This document shows positions 35,094-42,594 of a DNA stretch of 64,000 bases, piece after piece. The position numbers were made by a program, and so were the translations under genes. Each line of letters begins with the position of its first letter. Position 1 is the stretch's first letter. This DNA comes from Prorocentrum cordatum. Its lineage: Eukaryota; Sar; Dinophyceae; Prorocentrales; Prorocentraceae. The stretch covers positions 1 to 64,000 of the forward strand of contig CAUYUJ010010391.1 in the NCBI GenBank assembly GCA_963575745.1, in the 5' to 3' direction. The notes beneath the pieces are model-generated. The model did no database searches and was not told the DNA's origin. It worked only from the letters and a program-made list of their open reading frames with translations.

Positions 35094-35540
35094 GCTCGAT
35101 TGGCAGGCGCCCGAGGGCGGACCCCGGGCGAGCCGCCAGTCTGGCAGGGAGGGAGCGGGGCCTGGGAGAACGGGCCCCTGCGGGCCCTGCGTTCTCGGGC
35201 CCCCTTCTCGGGGCCCCCTTCTCGGGGCCTCCGTTCTCGCGCCCCCGTAGGCCCTCCGTTCTCGAGCCCTCGTTCTCGGCGCGGCCCTTCTCGGGCCCCC
35301 GTGGGGCCCTCCCGCGCCTGGGGGCCGTCCGAGGACGGCTCGGCAGGGAAGCGCCCCCCAGGGTCTGGGGCCCGTTTCCCGCGGAGCGCGCTGCTCTGGT
35401 TGCGTGATCACTGGCCCCTGGCCATCAAGAACAGGCCTGCACATGTTGGCCATACACTGACGACTCTCTGTCGCTGCATGGTCAAGTATAAGCCACGTCT
35501 GCATCGCAGAGCGGGGGGAGGCTGGTAAGGGGCGTGCCAC
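35094..35540 (-). CDS. Possible coding exon upstream of element H1
   Basis: A minus-strand frame of about 150 codons, partly built on a TTCTCGGGGCCCCC-type repeat (35,190-35,320). It ends exactly at the CTG|GTAAGG junction of element H1, and splicing would join it in phase to 34,794. No ATG begins it and no domain is visible. Confidence 0.22.
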
Positions 35541-35971
35541 TCCTTGACAAAAGCCTTGCCCCGATTTGTGGCCAGCGCGATCGCCGCGGCGACCTCCAGA
35601 GCCGAGCCAGAAGTCTGTCTCGGGGTCGGATATCGCGCAACGATTCTCGTCCGTGGCGGGCGAGCGTTATCCCGAGGCTCACCGCCGGTGTGCATCCTCC
35701 CGCAGTAGGTTCTCCACGCCGTGTCCGTCTCCAAGTCGATCTCGAGGACCGCCGTGTCCTGGAGGGGCGCCCCTCTGCGTTGACCCTCGCACCTCCCTAT
35801 CCTGCTGAAGCGCTGCTCTCCTCCTGCTCTCCCGTAGCCTTTCACATCCTCCGCCATGTCCTCCTGCTCCTCCTGCTGCTGCACTCGCTGAGGGGACAAG
35901 CTCCGAAGCGTCTGCGCGTGAACTGCGGGGCAGAGGGGGTGGGGCAAACACAAAAAACATTCATACAGCAC
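35408..35971 (-). CDS. Possible coding region, unknown protein
   Basis: A 187-codon minus-strand frame with balanced composition: an acidic start (QQEEQEDMAEDVKGYG), then AVLEIDLETDTAWRTYCGRM, then ALEVAAAIALATNRGKAFVK. It does not resemble the local repeat shadows. The stretch CTCGAGGACCGC with TCCTGGAG (35,733-35,775) is duplicated near 36,203-36,233. No conserved domain recognised; it could be an exon of an unknown gene or chance. Confidence 0.3.
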   Translation of the reverse strand: MLYECFLCLPHPLCPAVHAQTLRSLSPQRVQQQEEQEDMAEDVKGYGRAGGEQRFSRIGRCEGQRRGAPLQDTAVLEIDLETDTAWRTYCGRMHTGGEPRDNARPPRTRIVARYPTPRQTSGSALEVAAAIALATNRGKAFVKEWHAPYQPPPALRCRRGLYLTMQRQRVVSVWPTCAGLFLMARGQ

Positions 35972-37205
35972 AGCCCTCGTCCCTCACCTCCCGCTCCGCT
36001 GGTCCCAGTGTGCTGCTCCTCCTGCTCCTCCTCCTTTCCTGGGGCGTCGATGAATGGGGGGCGCTGGATGGAGGGGGGGAAGAGAGGTGCACCTCTTGGG
36101 CCCTAAAGGCTCCCTTTTTTGGGCCCTAAAGGACCTCCTTTCCTCAGCCCTCGCTGCCCCCCCCATTTATCGTCCTCCCATTACGCGACGCCCAATTCCC
36201 ATCCTCTCGAGGACCGCTGGGTCCTGGAGCGGCGCCACCTTGGAGCACATGACGTGCACCGAAGTCCTGTCGCCCCCCCCCGCCTTCCTACCCTGGCAGG
36301 AGTCCCACGGGTGGGGGGGGAGTTGGAGTGGCGGCGGCCTCCCAAATGAGGTCCGAGCAGATGGGGTCAGAAGATCGCATCGCGACGACGGCGATGCATT
36401 GGCGCCATCAGCGCTGAGAAAATCGGGCTCCACGTCGAGCCGCATCGCCGGTGCATCGGCGACTCGGCGCGATCCTCCGACCCCCTGTGGCTGGCCCGGA
36501 TGGAGGGAGAGCGGAAGGGCTCCCCAAGAGGGGTCCACGAACGGACCACGGGACCACCTCCCGTCCCAAGGCGGCCCTAATGCCCACAGCAGGTCCCCAA
36601 TCTGCTCCCCGATGCCACCAAGAAGGCCCCGAACGGCCCCGAAGATGCCCAAACGATGCCTCCACGAAGCCCCCGAGTAAAAGAGGCCCGGCTGGCAGGG
36701 ATGGGAGGGGAATCGTGACAGGAGAGGGGGGGGATCAGGATTGAGGGGAGGGAAAGCGAGCGACGGAAAGGGGAGGGGCATGGGGAGTGACTGGGAGGGG
36801 GAAAAAAGGAAAGGCATGTCGATGATGGGGGGGGGTCTGCCATACGGTCTGTCTCGAAGGCGGGCCCTTGCAGCTGGCCACCCTACCTTCCGCCTCAGGA
36901 GCTGGCCCTGCCTCCGATGCTGGCGCGCACGCGTACGGTCGAAGCATGGCCACAAACACACGTGGATCGAGAACACGGGCCCCTTCGCCGAGAGACCGGG
37001 GCCCCCCCCGGACACACGACATACCCCAAACGCTCGACACTCCAAGACGGAACGTCCAGGCATGCAGGGCACAAGTGCGCCCCTGCAGAGCTACAGCAGA
37101 ACCTGTGATCCATAGACCCATCGGTCAAGGAACCTGGGCCAGCTTCCCAGACGTTTCTTAAGCCATCCAGGGCCAGCTTTCGTCGTCAACGCTGGAGGGG
37201 GCGAA
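35972..37205. other. No gene; short duplications and minisatellite patch
   Basis: TTGGGCCCTAAAGG is repeated 20 bp apart (36,098 and 36,118). 36,530-36,670 is a decayed CCCAAGAGGCC-type array. GATGCAT-containing words at 36,390-36,460 resemble the foldback at 40,317-40,472. No gene supported. Confidence 0.5.
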
Positions 37206-37210
37206 CGTGC

Positions 37211-37880
37211 TCAAGAAACCGGGCCAGCCTTCTGGCAAGTCGGTTCAGAAACGCTGGCACATGTTTGTCGGGAGGAGGCCTCTGAATCAGATGCTCGACT
37301 GCAGTGTTGCTTCGAGCCCTCGTGCCATGTTCTGCACAGAGGGCCTCGTGTGCCCACGTACCAGTCGGGCCTGATTGGAGAGGACACGCGAGAGGACACC
37401 AGACCCTTTCGAGGGCCGCATCGCCGCAGGAATGTAGACAGAGTGGGTCGCGAGCCACAGGACACAAGGGCACCCTTGATCTGGCAGGGTCGACCTACTA
37501 ATAAGGGCCGACTGTAGGCACACGCAAGAGCACGAGCAACGCCGACGTCCTTCCGGCCCCCGCAGCAAGACACCATACCCCACCCTGAGGCCCAGCGCGC
37601 CACCGGCCACGCCCGCCGGCGCTGGACGACTCTCCGACGCTCGCCTGTGAAGTTGCCCAGGGCGCGCCAGCGGAGTGCCGCAGCGGTGCTGGGATGCACG
37701 AAACTGTATTCTTCTTGTGGGCTGGGCGGTAGATCGAAGACATCCCAGCGGCCTTGCTGTACGACTCAGTGAAGCACGCACGGGTCTTGGAGCTACCTCT
37801 GGCGGAGCGGGTGACCCAGAATGTGAGGCTGCTACAGGATCGAGCGGGCAGCGTGGTTGCAACGAACATCGGCTTTGTTT
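37211..37880 (-). CDS. Coding-like minus-strand frames, unknown
   Basis: Two overlapping minus frames look less repetitive than their surroundings: one reads MHPSTAAALRWRALGNFTGE onward to 37,211, the other includes KPMFVATTLPARSC and MSSIYRPAHKKNTVS near 37,700-37,870. They may be exons of one gene, but I cannot place splice sites or name a family. Confidence 0.22.
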
Positions 37881-38045
37881 CTTCACTGCGAGGGGAGGTC
37901 TGGTTCTCGGGCCATAATTGTTGTTTCTGGCGGCCGTTCGGGACGATCTGGGCACCCCCCGAACGCTCTCGGCGAGGCGCAGCTGCTGCAAAACATCCCG
38001 AGGCTGGAAAACCGTGCAGAACCAACGAAATGTCGACAAAAACCG
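37880..38045. repeat. Dispersed repeat family E, copy 1
   Basis: Shares GGCGGCCGTTCGGGAC, CTGGGCACCC, GAACGCTC, GGCGAGGCGCAGCTGCTG, CCCGAGGC and AGAACC.ACGAA with 41,880-42,035. The ends are weakly complementary (GGTTCTCGG-like words), hinting at a foldback of about 155 bp. Confidence 0.72.
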
Positions 38046-38209
38046 TGCGATCTCTTCCCTTCCCTCCCCCCCGAAGCGTCCAAAAACCCTGCGACTCCTT
38101 CCCCTCCCCCCCCCCGAAGCGATCGCCTGCTGCCTCTCTTTTGAGGGATGCGGGACCGCCGGGGACGCCGCGGTGCCCAGCCGAGCACGCGCGGCCACGC
38201 GCGCGCGCG

Positions 38210-40329
38210 CTACCTCTTCCGCGTGCCGGGCTTCTGGGCCGCGCTGCCGGCCGCCGCCGCGGGCGCCAGGAGGGCGTGGGCCTGCTCCTCGCTCAGCCCC
38301 GCGGCCTCCTCCTCGCAGAACCGCCTCCCGGGCGCCGCGTAGTCGGGGGGCGATAGTGAAGCGTGGAGGAGGGCCTCCTAGATGCCTGCTGGGTCCCACG
38401 GGGGCTCCTCTGGGGCCCCGAAGGCGCACGAAGGGTGCACCTTTCTTCCCTTCCACCACCCCTGATTATCGGCCCCCCCCGCTTCGCAACGTCCGAGCCT
38501 CCAGACGGCCTCGAACTCTGGGCGCTTGAACTTTTTGGACGCCCGAGATGGGTGCGGAAAGGTGGGCACGGTGCCCAGCAGCGAGAGTTGTCCAAAACCG
38601 ACCGCGGTTACTATTGGGCAGGCGACGCTCGTCCCAGGTGGACAAAGTCCACATGGACCCTGACAGCAAGTCCTGCCCAGGATTGGCAGGAACTGCTGCT
38701 GGACTCCGCTCCCACTCTTCCCGCCCCCGTCCCGACCGCCCAGGACCTTCGCCAGCGCGTTGCCGCTGAGCCCCGCGATGCCGGCGGCCCTCTGGAAGGC
38801 GGGCGTGGCCAGGGACTGCAGCGCGAGGAGCGTGGCCTTCATCTCCTTTCTGGCACGCGCCACCATGGATTATAGGTGTCCGCGGACCTGGCGCGTTGGC
38901 GCCAGATCCATGGATCGGGGAAGACACCCCCGAGACCTGAGGTCCATGCCGCCCGATTTGGCCACGGTGCGCGCCGACCCCGTACGGAAGCGAGACCCGT
39001 CGCTGATCCACTCGCCTCAGCCCCTGCTTGTGGCTCCTGAATCCTTGGGCGGGGGCGCGGGCGCGTCCGCGGCGATGCCCGCAGCGCCGGGCGCGGCGAC
39101 GCCCGCCGAGTTTGGCACGCCCACCGCTGCGCCAGGCGCGGCCTCCGCCGCGGCGCCCGTGGGCCCCTTCGCGGCGGGCGCGGCGCCGGTGGCCGCGGGC
39201 GACGCCGCGGGCGCCGCGGCCGCGGGCGCCGCCGCGGCCGGCGCGGGCCGCCGCCGCGGCGCCTCCGCGGCCGCGGGCCTCTGGGCGAGGGCCCTGCGCT
39301 CCTCCTCCTTGGCCTCGCGCCAGAGCTCCCAGGCCGAGGGCCCGAGGCCCTGCCTGCGGCCGCCGCGCCACGAGCCGGTGCCGGCGGCCTCCCCGCCGTC
39401 CTCCTCCTCGCCGTCCTCCTCCTCCTCTTGGCGGCGCGCACAGGGGGGTGGGGGGGGGAGGGGGGAGGGCTTCTTAGAAGGAGGCTGCTTCTTAGAAGGC
39501 GCCGGCCTTGCATCCATAGATGAGGCCCGCGCCTTCTAAGGAGCAGTGGTGCTTCCAAGGAGCCCTCCCCCCTCCCCCCACACCCCCTCTGCGCGTGGCC
39601 GATCCTCGTCGCCCTCCTCGTCCGGCGGGCGCGGGCCAGCCTCTCGGAGCAGGGCGAGCCGAGACACCACGGCAGGGTCCAAACGCACCAGGGTCCGAAC
39701 GCACCAGTCTTCCGAGCTGCAGCCGGCCGTGGCGACGAGGCACCCCCTCCCGAGGGCCAACTACCGTTGCCTCCACTGGTCAGGCTTCGGGTTGCGCGCA
39801 GACCGCCCTCAGGCAGTCCCGGCTGGCCTCCATAGGCCCTCCGAGTAGTCCTGGCTGGCCTCAGCAGGTCCCCCGAGTTGCCAGGGCGGTCTGAGCACCC
39901 TGGCGCCGCCTCTGGCGACGCCCCTGGGGCGCTCCGCGCCCCGGGAATGAGGCGTTGAGTCTGCCCCAGACCGCTCGTGGGGCCTGCTGGGACACCAGCC
40001 GGGGCTGCTCGGGGGGCCTGTGGAGGCCAGCTGGGGGGGGCTGTCTGCCCGCAGCTCGAAGCCTGTCTTGTCCAATCCTCCTCCTCCTCCTACTCCTCCT
40101 CCTCCTCCTCCTCCTCCTCCTCCTCCTCCTCCTCCTCCTCGTTCTCGCACTCCTTGTCCGGCGGGAGCGGGCCAGCCTCGCCGCCGCCCTCGCTTCCGGC
40201 ACGGCCCTCCGATTCTTCCCGCTCGTCGGCGGAGCCGCCGCTACTGCTGCTGCTGCTGCTGCAGCTCGGGGGCAGGTCGAGGTCCTGCGGGGCAGTGAAC
40301 GTGGCGGACTGGCACAGGGGAGGAACCAT
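38210..40329 (-). CDS. Unrecognised multi-exon gene (gene X)
   Basis: I can build five minus-strand exons, at least four joined in phase: 40,329-~40,140 (ATG, MVPPLCQSATFTAPQ, Ser-rich, then acidic), 39,760-39,593 (LALGRGCLVATAG to DEDRPR), 39,439-39,044 (acidic start, SAWELWREAKEEERRALAQR, then a long Ala/Pro linker), 38,845-38,747 (EMKATLLALQSLATPAFQRA to NALAK) and 38,377-38,210 (EALLHASLSPPDYAAP to PGTRKR, stop TAG). The last four contain 56, 132, 33 and 55 codons with no internal stop. The 38,746-38,378 intron is GT-AG, 39,043-38,846 is GA-AG, and 39,592-39,440 is a foldback with GC start and no AG end. The donor of exon 1 is lost in a (GGA)n tract. Exons 1 and 2 share an EAGP-PPD motif, a likely partial duplication. 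I do not recognise the product; it is hydrophilic, charged, without a signal peptide. Confidence 0.52.
39440..39592. mobile_element. Foldback intron of gene X (family P), 153 bp
   Basis: Arms of about 65-70 bp pair across the whole element: one end has GGGAGGGCTCCTTGGAAG and GCTCCTTAGAAGGCGC, and the other repeats both inverted as GGGAGGGCTTCTTAGAAG and GCTTCTTAGAAGGCGC. It contains an in-frame TAG (39,536-39,538), so it must be removed for the flanking frames to join. A GCGC word occurs at both junctions. The donor side reads GC, but the acceptor side has no AG. Confidence 0.72.
39779..40068. mobile_element. Inverted-repeat element H2 in gene X intron 1
   Basis: A relative of H1: left end CAGGCTTCGGGTTGCGCGCA, right end the inverted equivalent with 20 of 23 bases matching, and interior GTCCCGGCTGGCCTC shared with H1. 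It lies between exons 1 and 2 of gene X, next to a (CCT)n tract at 40,077-40,140. The GTAAG word of H1 is not preserved. Confidence 0.72.
40077..40140. repeat. (CCT)n microsatellite
   Basis: CTC tract with one ACT interruption, which in the minus-strand glutamate frame of gene X makes a TAG stop; the splice donor must therefore lie before it. Confidence 0.92.
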
Positions 40330-40472
40330 CAACCTGGAATCGGCGATACATCGCCGATGCATCGGCGAGAGGCCCCCGGTACCGACACCGCGCTCCTCGG
40401 CGGGGTGGGCTATCGGGCCCCTATCGGCGATCCATAGGCGATTGAAGGTGGATGCATCCCCCCCCCGAGCCT
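40317..40472. repeat. Foldback element N
   Basis: The left arm (AACCATCAACCTGGAATCGG) pairs with the right arm (CGATTGAAGGTGGATGCATC) at roughly 70 percent over about 40 bp, with repeated ATCGGCGAT words near the arm tips. Its left arm supplies the ATG proposed as the start of gene X. Confidence 0.55.
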
Positions 40473-40489
40473 ACGGTCAGGAAGCTTTG

Positions 40490-40640
40490 CATAGCGTGTC
40501 GCGGCGGCGGCCGCGGCGAAACGCTATGCCGTGCAAGCGAGTAATGTGTCGCAACGGGGTCGGAAAACTGCGGGACGTGGACGCTTCGGGACCGGGCAGT
40601 GGATAGCGTGTCGCGCCGCAGCGTGGTGGGCCAAAACCGG
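40490..40640. repeat. Dispersed repeat family C, copy 1
   Basis: Shares AGCGTGTCGCG, GGCGGCC.CGGCGA.ACGC, ATGCCGTGCA and AGCGTGGTGGG with 47,680-47,825. The left part is itself a foldback: GCATAGCGTGTCGC at one end and GCGAAACGCTATGC at the other. Confidence 0.75.
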
Positions 40641-40764
40641 CGGAGCAACACGCTAAGCAAAAATACCCTGTCCCCCCTTCGAGCAGGGACCGACCGTCCC
40701 GGCATGCCTATAGAGCTCCCACGAAACAAGAACTGCTCTCATAACCTAAACAAGAGACCACCAA

Positions 40765-41248
40765 GAGGCCTCCCAAGAGAGCCACAAGAGGGCCCCGAGA
40801 GGCTACAGTAGTTAATAGTGCTATGGTTTTTGAAAGATTTTGGTCTTCTCGCCTTTTCGGCTTTCCAGCGCTCCAAGACGGCGCAAGAGGCCCCCAATAC
40901 CGGCCCAAGACGGCCCAAGAAGCTTCCTAGAGGGCCCCAAGACGGCCGAAGATGGCCCCAAGACAGCCGACGAGTCGCCCAAGATGGCCCAAGAGGGCCC
41001 CAAAACGGCCCCAAGAGGGGCCCAAGACGGGGATCAGGAACCGAAAAGCCCAGCCTTCATCTCCAAGAGGCCCCCAGGAGGTCCAAGAGGCCCCCAAGAG
41101 GCCCCCAAGAGGCCCCCAAGAGGCCCCAAGGGGCCCCCAAGAGGCCCCCAAGTGGTCCCAAGGGGCGCCCCAACACGGCCTCCAAGAGGCCTCAACACTG
41201 CCTCTCAGAGGCCCCCAAGAGACCACAACACGGCCCCCAAGCGGCGAG
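40765..41248. repeat. 11/12-bp minisatellite, CCCCAAGAGGC type
   Basis: Tandem CCCCAAGAGGC units, tightest at 41,050-41,250 and looser before. Same family as 795-1,032. Confidence 0.9.
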
Positions 41249-41282
41249 GCAACATGGGCCGGCGAAGTGAGCGAAACGATTA

Positions 41283-41690
41283 AATAATCTAAACAAGTTT
41301 TCAGCCTCTCTGCAGCCGTCGTAGCCTCAGGGTCATGTGAAAGACACTCCTCGGCGCGCTTTCTGGGACGAGCCCGACGGTTTTTTTTCAGTTCCTCCAG
41401 CCTCTCTGCGGCCGTCCTGGACTTAGGGTCATACGACACAGAGCTCGCTGCTTTCAGTTCCTCCAGCCTCTCTGCGGCCGTACTGGGCTCAGGGTCATAC
41501 GACAGAGAGCTCGCTGAGGAACCCAATGTCCCCTCCATAGAACCCACGAGGCCTCCAAGCGGAAGCATCAGCACCAGCACCATAATATCTCCTATTCGCG
41601 CGCGCGGAGACGCCGCCGCTCCCACAGAGTCTCCAGGATCCCAAAATGGTGGGGCGGCGGTGCCTGCGCCCTCAGGGGCGTTCAATTACA
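41283..41690 (-). CDS. Coding-like region with a three-fold peptide repeat
   Basis: On the minus strand a motif of the form S-Y/H-D-P-x3-TAAERLEELK occurs three times (SYDPEPSTAAERLEELK, SYDPKSRTAAERLEELK, and HDPEATTAAERLK), the second and third separated by a basic KKNRRARPRKR stretch. The wobble positions differ between copies while residues stay the same, as expected for translated DNA. The repeats are probably helical and charged. The frame runs into a stop at 41,283. It lies downstream of TSR3 on the same strand and could be a last exon of TSR3 or a separate gene; no splice connection could be fixed. Confidence 0.42.
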
Positions 41691-41754
41691 TAACCTAAGC
41701 AAATTCTTCAACCATGAAACCAATGTATTAAATCAAGACGGCATGAGCCGGACA

Positions 41755-41852
41755 GATTCCAAGAACATGTCGTGCAAGCAACGAGGGGTTCTTAGACTAC
41801 TCCCTGGCAGGCCCAGAGGCAAGCCAAGGCGCTTCGCCACTGCTTGACCCCC
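41755..41852. repeat. Dispersed repeat family F, copy 1
   Basis: Shares CCAAGAACAT, AAGC.AC, GGTTCTTA, GGCA.GCCA and CGCTT.GCCACTGCTTGA with 59,101-59,199. Confidence 0.7.
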
Positions 41853-41877
41853 TCCGTTGACCGCCTGAGCCTGTCCC

Positions 41878-42036
41878 ACCCCCCCGACGTTGCCTGCTGG
41901 TTTTCGGGTCCTAGCTCGGCTCTCCTGCGGCCGTTCGGGACTATCCGGGCACCCTGGAACGCTCCTGGCGAGGCGCAGCTGCTGGAACGCACCCCGAGGC
42001 CAGGAAGCCGCCGAGAACCGACGAACATGTTTCAGA
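41878..42036. repeat. Dispersed repeat family E, copy 2
   Basis: See copy 1 at 37,880-38,045; same order of conserved words with about 70 percent identity by eye. Confidence 0.72.
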
Positions 42037-42253
42037 ACCTCGGACCTGAAGGCGATGACGACGACGCCACTGCGTGACCCCTAATTACAGTCAGCCCGTG
42101 CAGCAAGGACGCACGAGAAGGATGTAAGGGCCTTGGAAGGCCATGCCGACACTTTGCGAGCGGGGCGCGGCCAGTTGAAGTGGCCAAGGATGGGCCGACG
42201 GGGAGGGATGCAAGGGTAACCTTGGAGAGTCGCTCATCCGTACTATGCTTAGG

Positions 42254-42403
42254 TCGGGCATGTCCTCCCACAGGCGGACCTTGGAGGAAAAATAAGACAT
42301 AGTCAAACAAATATGCAAACATGGTGAAACATAGTAGAAAAATCGGGCCCAGACTACTTTTTGACTATTTTCGAAGATTCCTCCTGTAGAGGGACATGCC
42401 CGA
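42254..42403. mobile_element. MITE-like element family B, copy 1 (150 bp)
   Basis: Terminal inverted repeats of 21 bp: TCGGGCATGTCCTCCCACAG at 42,254 and, inverted, CTGTAGAGGGACATGCCCGA ending at 42,403. The interior (AAAATAAGAC, TCAAACAAATA, CCCAGACTA) is shared with copy 2 at 45,176-45,326. It ends nine bases before family A copy 1. Confidence 0.85.
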
Positions 42404-42412
42404 TTTAATATC

Positions 42413-42594
42413 GGCTACACGCAAGAGTGACCCGGGGTAAGAGTAACCTTTGGTGCGCGGCTTTTGGGGGGGCGCGGGGTAGCCAAATACAAGCGCGCAA
42501 GACGCCACTGCCGCCTCGAGTTCAGCGATCGGGGGACCCCATTGGGCCCGCACCAACGGTCACTCCTGCGAAAGGTCACTCTTACGTCTAGTCG
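42413..42594. mobile_element. MITE-like element family A, copy 1 (182 bp)
   Basis: The ends form a 21-bp inverted repeat, 18 matching: CGGCTACACGCAAGAGTGAC against the reverse complement of GTCACTCTTACGTCTAGTCG. The interior, TTTGGTGCGCGGCT then GGGGGCGCGGGGT and AGCGCGCAAG, is shared with copy 2 at 56,740-56,921, also 182 bp. Read on the minus strand, its right end supplies the stop codon now ending TSR3 exon 7. Confidence 0.85.

Noticed and set aside
35815-35830. Spliced-leader relict at CCGTAGCCTTT
   Set aside because: Match stops after 8-11 bases.
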